Origin: Novosphingobium sp.
GTDB lineage: Bacteria; Pseudomonadota; Alphaproteobacteria; Sphingomonadales; Sphingomonadaceae
NCBI RefSeq assembly: GCF_030696665.1
Contig: NZ_JAUYRV010000028.1
Span: forward strand, 186,001-250,000
Direction of reading: 5' to 3'
Length of the DNA stretch: 64,000 nt
Part shown: one piece after another, positions 57,037-64,000 of the stretch
Layout: the number at the start of each line of letters is the position of its first letter
Numbering within the stretch: the stretch's first letter is position 1
Notes under the pieces: model-generated
The model's input: the letters and a program-made list of their open reading frames with translations, nothing else
Databases searched by the model: none
Told to the model about the DNA's origin: nothing
Made by a program: the position numbers and the translations under genes

Positions 57037-57052
57037 TTAACCGTCCAATTAA
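57037..57052. promoter_or_regulatory. 16-bp palindromic operator candidate upstream of the kinase gene
   Basis: TTAACCGTCCAATTAA on the plus strand, read TTAATTGGACGGTTAA towards the kinase gene 45 bases away. It differs at two central positions from the site before the P450 gene (7502-7517), suggesting a common regulator. Confidence 0.5.
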
Positions 57053-57219
57053 AGTCCAGAGCGAATCATTGTCCGATTGCTTGGAAACGATTGGTTCCCG
57101 AAGATCGGTTCACCCGCGCTGTGGCTGCGCCGAGATGATCAGAAGGGCACTTTCCCGCTGAATCACAAACGGTTAGTTTTGTTAAAGACGCATAAACCGG
57201 GATCGGGGTAAGTGAGGGC

Positions 57220-58188
57220 ATGAAGTTTCGTACCGCTCGATTCGTTGCCGCACTGTTCACTGCAGTGCCCGCGCTGGTTGCCACTGTTCCGCAGGTGCAG
57301 AGCCGTGATGCGATTACGCTGCTCGATCAGCGCGATCAGATCATCCAGCAGCAGGTTGCCGCCATCGCCGCCGAAGGGCGCGGGCGGATCGGCGTTGCTG
57401 CGATGGACCTTGATGGTGGCGGCCAGATCTTCGTCAATGCTGACATGCCGTTCCCGATGGCCAGCACCGCCAAGATTGCGGTAGCGGCAACTTTTCTGGA
57501 GCAGGTTGAAAAGGGCAATTACCGGCTCGACCAGCAGTTCCCGATGATGCTGCGCGTGCGCGAAACCGGCGCGTTCAGCCCTGAGGCACCGCTGCGTGCA
57601 GGCAGCGTGATGACCGCGCAGAGCCTGATGGAACTGATGATTACCCGCAGCAGCAACGAGGCGACTGACGGGCTGATCAAGGTTGTTGGCGGGTTTGAGA
57701 ACGTGAACCGCTGGTTGACGCGCAATGGCATTGCCGGGCAGCGGCTGGACCATACGATGGCCACGCTGGTGCGCGATGATGGCAAGGTTGATCCAGCCAA
57801 GGTGATCGACACCCGGACATCCAGCACGCCGCGCGCGATGATTGCGCTGCTGGCGGCGATTGACCGCGGCGGTGTGCTCAGCCCGGAAAGCCGCGCGGTT
57901 CTGCTGGATACGATGACCCGCACCAGCACCGGCAAGACCCGCATCCGTGCAGGCGTGCCCGAAGGCACGCTGGTGGCGCACAAGACCGGCACCCTGTGGG
58001 GCGTGACCGACGATGTTGGCATCGTGCGCCTGCCCGATGGCCGGCATCTGGCCGTGACGTTCTTTGTGACCGGGCCTGAGGGCCATGCAGCCCATGCCAA
58101 GCTGATCGCGCGGATGATGCGCACGATTTATGATGGCTACAGCACACCGCTGGGCAATGGCACGCAGGATCTGGTGCGCCGCCGCTGA
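57220..58188 (+). CDS. Class A beta-lactamase-like serine hydrolase
   Basis: Exported protein of 322 residues with a signal peptide (about 1-28). It has the SxxK box ASTAK (Ser82, Lys85), an SxN box RSSNEA (Ser144-Asn146), the TTP-like SSTPRAM and the KTG box HKTGT (255-257), in the order and spacing of class A beta-lactamases. The segment that should hold the omega loop (about 174-200, RLDHTMATLVRDDGKVDP) contains no Glu, so the deacylating Glu166 equivalent appears to be missing. It may therefore be a slow or non-classical lactamase, or a penicillin-binding hydrolase. GAGGG precedes the ATG. Confidence 0.85.
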   Translation: MKFRTARFVAALFTAVPALVATVPQVQSRDAITLLDQRDQIIQQQVAAIAAEGRGRIGVAAMDLDGGGQIFVNADMPFPMASTAKIAVAATFLEQVEKGNYRLDQQFPMMLRVRETGAFSPEAPLRAGSVMTAQSLMELMITRSSNEATDGLIKVVGGFENVNRWLTRNGIAGQRLDHTMATLVRDDGKVDPAKVIDTRTSSTPRAMIALLAAIDRGGVLSPESRAVLLDTMTRTSTGKTRIRAGVPEGTLVAHKTGTLWGVTDDVGIVRLPDGRHLAVTFFVTGPEGHAAHAKLIARMMRTIYDGYSTPLGNGTQDLVRRR

Positions 58189-58214
58189 TTTGGGTAGGGT
58201 TGGTGCCATAGTCG

Positions 58215-58282
58215 GCCCACCCCGCTGCGACTAACTTCACTACGTTCAGCAAGTCTCGCGGCCCTCCCGTTTACGGGAGGGC
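58215..58282. repeat. Composite palindromic element, copy 3 (right end missing)
   Basis: Begins GCCCACCCCGCTGCGACTAAC, has the TTCACTACGTTCAGC variant middle, AAGTCTCGCGGCCCTCCCG and one hairpin (CCCTCCCGTTTACGGGAGGG), then stops; the second hairpin and GGTGGGC end are absent. Lies downstream of the beta-lactamase-like gene. Confidence 0.78.
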
Positions 58283-58333
58283 TGGATTCGTTGTGCGCGT
58301 AGTCTCGTTCCAAAACCGTCCGCGCAAAGAGAA

Positions 58334-58362
58334 AGGGGCGCGGTCCGAAGACCACGCCCCTT
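58334..58362. terminator. Terminator between the beta-lactamase-like and lipoprotein genes
   Basis: AGGGGCG-GGTC pairs with GACC-CGCCCCT around CGAA, with one bulged base per side, an A-rich left side and a T-containing right side. It lies about 32 bases past the lipoprotein stop. Confidence 0.7.
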
Positions 58363-58394
58363 CTATCTCATGTAATCTGCCAAAAAGGCAGAAA

Positions 58395-58589
58395 TTACAT
58401 AGCAGCTTCTGAAGCTTCAGCAGCAGCTTCCGAGGCAGCGCCCGAAGCGTCAACTGCGGCAGCCGATGCATCGGCAGCAGCTTCGGTTGCTTCAACAGCA
58501 GCTTCGGTTGCTTCTTCAGCCGGCTTTTCCGAGCAGCCAGCGAGAGCGAAGGCGGTGCCGGCGACAGCGGCGAGAATGAGCTTGCGCAT
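58395..58589 (-). CDS. Small Ala/Glu-rich lipoprotein
   Basis: A 64-residue lipoprotein: signal MRKLILAAVAGTAFALAGC with lipobox LAGC (Cys19), then a mature chain made almost only of Ala, Glu, Ser, Asp and Thr in short repeats (EATEAAVEATEAAADASAAAVDASG), which should form one amphipathic helix. It resembles small helical outer-membrane lipoproteins in plan, not in sequence. AGGGA precedes the ATG. Too short and low in complexity for a firm family call. Confidence 0.8.
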   Translation of the reverse strand: MRKLILAAVAGTAFALAGCSEKPAEEATEAAVEATEAAADASAAAVDASGAASEAAAEASEAAM

Positions 58590-58859
58590 GCGTTACAATC
58601 CCTGGATTGAAGTGAACAGCGCCGGGCAAGCAGCCCGCCGCAAAGCCTACTCAGCCGGTAGACTTCGCGACCCAATTAATCGGCAATTCATCGCGTTGCA
58701 AGCACAAGACGTATGCATTCCGTCGCAACCTGCATATCGTGCAGGCGGGCTTGCCTTTTTTTCGCCCGATTTCCGGGGGTTTCGGCCTTGTAAAATGTTG
58801 CAACAAAGTTGCGGCAGCAACCCCATGACGCAGGCCAATTGCCCTGCTAACACCCCTGG

Positions 58860-61697
58860 ATGAGCGAAAAACAGCACCTTTATCTGGTCGATGGGTCGGC
58901 CTACATCTTCCGCGCCTATCACCGGTTGCCGCCCCTGACGAACCCGCAGGGAACCCCGGTGGGTGCCGTCTACGGCTATACCACGATGCTGTGGAAACTG
59001 GCCGAAGACCTGCACAAGGCCGATGGGCCAACGCACCTTGCAGTGATTCTCGACAAGGCGGGCACATCTTTCCGCAACGACCTGTACGACCAGTACAAGG
59101 CCAACCGCCCGCCCGCGCCCGAAGACCTTGTGCCGCAGTTCCCGCTGATCCGCGATGCCACGCGCGCGTTCAGCCTGGCCTGCATCGAGGAAGAGGGAGT
59201 TGAGGCGGACGATATCATCGCGTCTTATGCCCGCGCGGCCACGCTGCGCGGCTGGGACGTGACGATTGTGTCTTCGGACAAGGACTTGATGCAGCTTGTC
59301 GGCACATGCGGCGTGGGTGGCGGCTGCGTCGACATGCTCGATACGATGAAGAACTTGCGCATCGACATTCCCGAAGTGGTCGAGAAGTTTGGCGTGCCGC
59401 CGGAGAAGGTGGGCGACGTGCTGGCGCTGATGGGCGATTCGGTCGACAACGTGCCGGGCATTCGCGGCATCGGGCCGAAGACGGCTACCAAGCTGATTCA
59501 GGAACACGGCGATCTCGAATCAGCGCTGGCGGCTGCGCCTGCGATGAAGGCGAGCAAGCTGCGCGAGAGCCTGATCGAGCAGGCCGACATGGCCCGGCTA
59601 TCGCGCGTGCTGGTGCAGCTGAAGGAAGACTGCCCGCTGCCGGTGCCGATTGAGGATTTCAAGCTGGACGTGATCCCGCGCGATCCGCTGGCAGCGTTTC
59701 TGGAAGTCCACGGCTTCACCAGCCTGCTGCGGCGGCTGGACGACGGCAAGGGCAGTCCGGGGCCGAATACGCAGCTGAACCCTGCCAAGCCCGAGACTGC
59801 CGGTGCGGTTGCCGCGCCTGCGGGTGAGCGCATAGCGTTGCCTTCATGGCCGGCGGTGGACCGTGAGGCCTATCCTTGCGTGCAGACGATGGAAGCGCTG
59901 GAACAATGGGTCGCCCGCGCCTTTGCCGCGCGCGTAGTGGCGGTGGACACCGAAACGAGTGCATTGGATGCGATGCGCGCCGATCTGGTGGGGGTGAGCC
60001 TTGCGCTTGGCCCCAACGACGCCTGCTATATCCCGCTGGGCCACGGCGGGTCGGACATGTTCGCTGAAAAGCCCGATCAGGTGAACCGGGCCGAGGCGCT
60101 GGCCGCGCTCAAGCCGCTGCTGGAAAGCGATGCGGTGCTGAAGGTGGGGCAGAACATCAAGTACGACCTGAACGTGCTGGCGCGTTATGGCGTGAACGTT
60201 GGCCCTATCGATGACACGATGGTGATGAGCTTCTGCCTTGATGCGGGCCGCAGCGAAGCGGGCGTGGGCGGGCATGGCATGGACGAGCTGTCCGAACGCC
60301 ATCTGGGCCACACCACGATGGCGTTCAAGGACGTGTGCGGCAGCGGCAAGAAGGCGATCTCGTTTGCCGAAGTGCCGCTGGCCGATGCCACTCGCTATGC
60401 CGCCGAGGATGCGGACGTGACATGGCGCTTGCACCGCCTGTTCCAGCCCCGGCTGGTCGATGAAGGCGGCATGCGCGTGTACCAGCGCGTAGACCGTCCG
60501 CTGGTGCCGGTTGTCGCCATGATGGAGCGAGGCGGCATCAAGGTGGACCGGGAGCGTCTGGCGGGCCTCTCAGCCGAATTCGCAACGCAGATCGCGCGGC
60601 TGGAAGGCGTGATCCACGAGAAGGCGGGCATGGCCTTCACCATCGGCAGCCCCAAGCAGCTGGGCGAAGTGCTGTTCGACAAGCTGGGCTACAAGGGCGG
60701 GAAGAAGGGCAAGACCGGGCAGTACTCCACCGACCAGTCGGTGCTGGAAGGGCTGGCGTTGCAAGGTGCCGAGGTGGCCACGCTGGTGCTGGAATGGCGG
60801 CAGCTGTCGAAGCTGAAATCGACCTACACCGATGCTCTGCAAGCCGCGATCAATCCCGATACCGGGCGGGTGCATACCAGCTACTCTCTGGTCGGGGCGC
60901 AGACCGGGCGCTTGTCGTCCAACGATCCCAACCTGCAGAACATTCCGATCCGCACCGAGATTGGCCGCCAGATCCGCGAGGCTTTCGTCGCCGAACCCGG
61001 CAACGTGCTGCTGGCGGCGGACTACAGCCAGATCGAACTGCGTCTGGCCGCGCACATGGCCGATGTTCCGGCGCTGAAGGAGGCCTTTGCGGCGGGCGAG
61101 GATATCCACGCGCGCACGGCAATGGAGATGTTCGGGCACGTGGACCGCGATACGCGCGGGCGGGCCAAGACGATCAACTTCGCGATCCTCTATGGCATCA
61201 GCCGCTGGGGCCTTGGTGGGCGTCTGGGTGTGAGTGCGGACGAGGCGCAGGCGATGATCGACCGCTATTTCGAACGCTTCCCGGGTATCCAGCGCTATAT
61301 TCACGAGACTTTGGAAAGCGTGCGTGAGCGCGGCTATTCGGAAACGCTGTTCGGCCGCAAGACGTGGTTCCCGCGCATCGGTTCCAAAAACCAGGCCGAA
61401 CGGCAGGGCAGCGAGCGCGCGGCGATCAACGCGCCGATTCAGGGCACCAGCGCCGATATCATCAAGCGTGCGATGGCGCGGATGATGCCTGCTTTGGCTG
61501 AAGCGGGGCTGCCCAATGTGCGGATGCTGCTGCAAGTGCATGACGAACTGGTGTTCGAACTGCCTGCGGGGGATGTGGACGCGGCCAAGCCGGTGATCGA
61601 GCGGGTGATGGCTACGGCGGCGGAGCCTTCGGTGACGCTGACGGTGCCGTTGGGCGTGGAGATCGGCACGGGGCTGTCTTGGGGGGCGGCGCACTAA
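58860..61697 (+). CDS. polA: DNA polymerase I
   Basis: Repair and Okazaki-fragment polymerase of 945 residues with all three activities. The N-terminal 5'-3' exonuclease has YLVDGSAYIFRAYH and DKDLMQLV. The 3'-5' exonuclease is intact: VAVDTETSALD (Asp, Glu), NIKYDLNVLARYGV and YAAEDADVTW. The polymerase domain has motif A DYSQIELRLAAH, the O-helix RGRAKTINFAILYG and motif C VHDELVFE. The start at 58860 follows about 270 bases without a gene that must contain its promoter. A palindromic element follows the stop. Confidence 0.97.
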   Translation: MSEKQHLYLVDGSAYIFRAYHRLPPLTNPQGTPVGAVYGYTTMLWKLAEDLHKADGPTHLAVILDKAGTSFRNDLYDQYKANRPPAPEDLVPQFPLIRDATRAFSLACIEEEGVEADDIIASYARAATLRGWDVTIVSSDKDLMQLVGTCGVGGGCVDMLDTMKNLRIDIPEVVEKFGVPPEKVGDVLALMGDSVDNVPGIRGIGPKTATKLIQEHGDLESALAAAPAMKASKLRESLIEQADMARLSRVLVQLKEDCPLPVPIEDFKLDVIPRDPLAAFLEVHGFTSLLRRLDDGKGSPGPNTQLNPAKPETAGAVAAPAGERIALPSWPAVDREAYPCVQTMEALEQWVARAFAARVVAVDTETSALDAMRADLVGVSLALGPNDACYIPLGHGGSDMFAEKPDQVNRAEALAALKPLLESDAVLKVGQNIKYDLNVLARYGVNVGPIDDTMVMSFCLDAGRSEAGVGGHGMDELSERHLGHTTMAFKDVCGSGKKAISFAEVPLADATRYAAEDADVTWRLHRLFQPRLVDEGGMRVYQRVDRPLVPVVAMMERGGIKVDRERLAGLSAEFATQIARLEGVIHEKAGMAFTIGSPKQLGEVLFDKLGYKGGKKGKTGQYSTDQSVLEGLALQGAEVATLVLEWRQLSKLKSTYTDALQAAINPDTGRVHTSYSLVGAQTGRLSSNDPNLQNIPIRTEIGRQIREAFVAEPGNVLLAADYSQIELRLAAHMADVPALKEAFAAGEDIHARTAMEMFGHVDRDTRGRAKTINFAILYGISRWGLGGRLGVSADEAQAMIDRYFERFPGIQRYIHETLESVRERGYSETLFGRKTWFPRIGSKNQAERQGSERAAINAPIQGTSADIIKRAMARMMPALAEAGLPNVRMLLQVHDELVFELPAGDVDAAKPVIERVMATAAEPSVTLTVPLGVEIGTGLSWGAAH

Positions 61698-61709
61698 GGG
61701 GCTGCGTTC

Positions 61710-61832
61710 CAGCCCACCTCCAACCCCTCCCGCCGGCGGGAGGGGAGGGCGAGCGTTGTTATTTGCCCACCCGCAGGCGGGAGGGCCGCGAGACTTGCTG
61801 AACGCAGTGAAGTTAGTCGCAGCGGGGTGGGC
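61710..61832. repeat. Composite palindromic element, copy 4 (inverted orientation)
   Basis: GCCCACCTCCAACCCCTCCC at the left, two hairpins, then the complement of AAGTCTCGCGGCCCTCCCG and GCTGCGACTAAC, ending GGGGTGGGC. The middle belongs to the same variant (TTCACTGCGTTCAGC) as copy 3. Between polA and the converging exported-protein gene. Confidence 0.8.
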
Positions 61833-61847
61833 TTTGGCGCTCGCCGA

Positions 61848-62546
61848 TCAGTTCAACGCCGCAAACTTCTGCAGATCGCCGGTGCCCAGCATCAGCACGT
61901 CTTCGTGCGGCACCGAATTGGTCAGCGCATAGAACGCTGCAGCCTTGTCGGCGGGGAGGCCCATTTCGCGGTAGTAATCGACATAGGCGCGGTTGACCGG
62001 GTCACTGGCGCTGAAATCGTCCGGTTCGCGGCCATCTTCGTCCATCCACGCATGGACGACGAACGAGGCATCGGGCGCGGCGCTGCGGCTGGCCCCTGCA
62101 AGGAACAGTTCGACCGCGCCTGAACGGACCGAACCGTGCTCAGGCACATGCGTCGCGATGCCTTGCGCGCGGATCATGCGGCCAAGGCGGAGGTTGGCGA
62201 AATCATCGACCGTGCCGGGGCAATCGGGCATTTCCAGCACGCGGATGCCGGGGAACGCGCGCAGCATCTTCTGGAAGTCAGCCGGGGAGTAGCTGTCGGT
62301 TTCGGCCACCAAGGCGGCGCGGGTGCCGTCGAGCACTTCGAAGGGGCCGAAGCTGGCCACGCCCTTCACATCGGCGCGGGTAAGGCCGACGATGCGTTCG
62401 GAGCCGGGTTCGAAGACTTCGACGGTGGTCGTCTCGGTCCAGGTAACGCCGTCTTCCACCCACGTGCGCGTGCTGACCTCGCGCGCTGATGCCGGTTGGC
62501 AGGCGAGCAGGGCGCAAAGCGCGGGAAGGGCGAGGCGGCGAAGCAT
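61848..62546 (-). CDS. Exported ClpP/crotonase-fold protein (COG3904-like)
   Basis: A 232-residue exported protein; its signal ends near LLACQPASA, and the LLAC could also be a lipobox. The mature part has FEVLDGTRAALVAETDSYSPADFQKML, PGTVDDFANLRLGRMIRAQGIATHV and GAVELFLAGASRSAAPDASFVVHAW, the pattern of periplasmic ClpP-like proteins (SxS region followed by a conserved His). Whether it is an active protease is unclear: the Ser-Ala-Cys active-site block typical of the family is replaced by GSVRSGAVE. Unknown role. Confidence 0.65.
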   Translation of the reverse strand: MLRRLALPALCALLACQPASAREVSTRTWVEDGVTWTETTTVEVFEPGSERIVGLTRADVKGVASFGPFEVLDGTRAALVAETDSYSPADFQKMLRAFPGIRVLEMPDCPGTVDDFANLRLGRMIRAQGIATHVPEHGSVRSGAVELFLAGASRSAAPDASFVVHAWMDEDGREPDDFSASDPVNRAYVDYYREMGLPADKAAAFYALTNSVPHEDVLMLGTGDLQKFAALN

Positions 62547-62735
62547 GGCCTTTGCTTTCGGGCCAAGCGGATTGCCGAACTGCCAAGGAATGCGGTTAAA
62601 TTGCGTTCACTGTGTTTTGTGTATCACACCAAGATGCTTCGAAAATGGCAGCATCCCGTCCCCGTGCCTGAAGCGCGCGCGCTACGCTAAGGTTTGGCCC
62701 TTATCGGGCAGGCCCTTTGGCGGGCAGGAGGATGA

Positions 62736-64000
62736 ATGGTCGCGCTGGTTTCCACGGTTGCCTATTTGGGGCTGGAGGCACGCGGGGTCGAAGTGCAGTG
62801 CCAGGTCTCGCCCGGCATGCCTGCGTTCAAGCTGGTGGGCCTGCCGGACAAGGCGGTGGGTGAAAGCCGGGAGCGGGTGCAATCGGCGCTGTCGGCGCTA
62901 GGGCTGGCGCTGCCGCCCAAGCGGATCACCGTGAACCTGTCGCCCGCCGATCTGCCCAAGGAAGGTTCGCACTACGATCTGCCCATTGCGCTGGCGCTGC
63001 TGGCGGCGATGGGAGTGATCGATCTGGAACAGATTGCCGATTACGTGGCCGTGGGCGAACTGGCGCTGGATGGGCGTGTGCTGCCCTCGCCCGGCGTGTT
63101 GCTTGCCGCAATCCACGCCAGCGGGCAGGACAAGGGGCTGATCTGCCCCGCCGCGCAGGGGCCAGAGGCGCGCTGGGCGAGCGGGATCGACGTGATCGCC
63201 GCGCCTGATCTGATCGGGCTGCTCAACCATTTGAAAGGCACGCACCGCCTGCCGCAGCCTGCGCAAGGCGTGGCGGAACCTGCGCGGCGGATGGCCGACC
63301 TGAAGCAGGTGAAGGGGCAGGAAACCGCCAAGCGCGCGCTGGAGATTGCGGCGGCGGGCGGACACAACCTGCTGATGATCGGGCCGCCGGGTGCGGGCAA
63401 ATCGCTGATGGCATCGTGCCTGCCGGGTATCCTGCCCGAACTGACCCCGGCAGAGGCACTGGAAGTGTCGATGGTGGCATCGGTTGCAGGCACGCTGGAG
63501 GATGGACGGATCAGCCGGGCGCGTCCGTTCCGCAGCCCGCATCATTCGGCCTCGATGGCGGCGCTGACCGGCGGCGGGCTGAAGGTTCGGCCCGGAGAGG
63601 TGAGCCTTGCCCATCTGGGCGTGCTGTTCCTTGATGAACTGCCCGAATTCCAGCGTGCCGTGCTGGATTCGCTGCGCCAGCCTCTGGAAACGGGCGAGGT
63701 GACGGTGGCGCGGGCCAATGCGCACGTGACCTTCCCGGCGAGGGTGCAGCTGATCGCGGCGATGAACCCGTGCCGCTGCGGGCATCTGGGTGATCCGGCA
63801 CTGGGCTGCAGCCGCGCGCCGCGCTGTGCGGGTGATTATCAATCGAAGGTGTCAGGGCCGCTGCTCGACCGGATTGACCTGCACGTTGAGGTCGATCCCG
63901 TGTCCGCCGCCGATCTTGCCTTGCCGCCGCCCGCCGAGGGTTCGGATCAGGTGGCTGCGCGGGTGGCGCGGGCAAGAGCGGTGCAGGTTGCGCGGCTGGA
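62736..64000 (+). CDS. comM: YifB/ComM-family Mg-chelatase-like ATPase (3' end outside the window)
   Basis: AAA+ helicase-like ATPase; ComM promotes branch migration during natural transformation. About 421 of roughly 500 residues are visible. The N-terminal LonC-like domain (MVALVSTVAYLGLEARGVEV...DLPKEGSHYDLPIAL) is followed by Walker A MIGPPGAGKSLMAS, Walker B VLFLDELPEF and the family zinc-like block NPCRCGHLGD...CSRAPRC. The ATG at 62736 has AGGAGG eight bases upstream. Many YifB proteins have no proven role, so involvement in DNA uptake is a family inference. Confidence 0.93.
   Translation, partial: MVALVSTVAYLGLEARGVEVQCQVSPGMPAFKLVGLPDKAVGESRERVQSALSALGLALPPKRITVNLSPADLPKEGSHYDLPIALALLAAMGVIDLEQIADYVAVGELALDGRVLPSPGVLLAAIHASGQDKGLICPAAQGPEARWASGIDVIAAPDLIGLLNHLKGTHRLPQPAQGVAEPARRMADLKQVKGQETAKRALEIAAAGGHNLLMIGPPGAGKSLMASCLPGILPELTPAEALEVSMVASVAGTLEDGRISRARPFRSPHHSASMAALTGGGLKVRPGEVSLAHLGVLFLDELPEFQRAVLDSLRQPLETGEVTVARANAHVTFPARVQLIAAMNPCRCGHLGDPALGCSRAPRCAGDYQSKVSGPLLDRIDLHVEVDPVSAADLALPPPAEGSDQVAARVARARAVQVARL

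Noticed and set aside
57037..57052. A CtrA box (TTAA-N7-TTAA) at TTAACCGTCCAATTAA
   Set aside because: The spacing is eight, not seven, and the better explanation is the palindrome shared with the P450 promoter.

Overview
The window is GC-rich chromosomal DNA from an alphaproteobacterium, most likely Sphingomonadales (Novosphingobium/Sphingobium type). The pointers are a CtrA cell-cycle regulator, the rpsT-dnaA pair, hflK-hflC-degP, hisS-prfA-prmC followed by a DUF4167 protein, lptB-rpoN, a split TldD/TldE pair, and many intergenic palindromes. Genes are packed on both strands. I see no rRNA, tRNA, CRISPR array, insertion sequence or prophage block, so this is mostly core genome with a few accessory modules.

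Layout. 1-3.0 kb: degP (cut by the window edge), hflC and hflK on the minus strand. 3.2-9.3 kb, plus strand: mrp, an unpaired exported molybdenum hydroxylase subunit, hemH, a cytochrome P450 and rpsT. 9.4-12.3 kb: dnaA and a MoeB/ThiF-type adenylyltransferase. 12.5-24.2 kb: aconitase, two EamA exporters, two L,D-transpeptidases, two acetyltransferases, ispG, tldD and a zinc-finger protein. 24.3-30.6 kb: an unpaired ABC ATPase, nadB, a TauE/SafE permease, trmB and ctrA. 30.9-38.4 kb: a CcmI-like TPR protein facing a four-gene redox operon. 38.4-43.5 kb: rpoN, lptB, pmbA, ppa. 43.6-53.4 kb: an M61 peptidase, hisS, prfA, prmC, the DUF4167 protein, lnt, metK. 53.6-64 kb: a GH24 lysozyme, an acyl-CoA dehydrogenase with an APH-like kinase, a class A beta-lactamase homologue, a small lipoprotein, polA, a ClpP-fold exported protein and comM (cut by the edge).

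The most interesting part is 32180-38432. Four tightly spaced genes encode (1) a soluble FAD/NAD(P)H oxidoreductase fused to two cyclic-nucleotide-binding domains and a 16-Cys, four-[4Fe-4S] domain, (2) a membrane protein with two H-x13-H helices, the geometry of a di-heme b protein, (3) a protein with a cytosolic FHA domain, one membrane helix and a periplasmic domain with ten CxxCH haem c sites, and (4) a metallophosphoesterase of the cyclic-nucleotide phosphodiesterase type. Together they read as a transmembrane electron conduit gated by cyclic nucleotide and possibly phosphothreonine signals, with its own signal-removal enzyme. I know of no description of such a system.

Other signals: a 16-bp palindrome shared by the P450 gene and the kinase/acyl-CoA dehydrogenase operon; seven GANTC sites in 163 bp upstream of ctrA; two 40-bp arrays of a 10-bp repeat, beside ispG and after metK; a dispersed composite palindromic element of about 110-125 bp; a 44-bp perfect inverted repeat after nadB; and a 56-codon zinc-ribbon ORF with no ordinary start codon.
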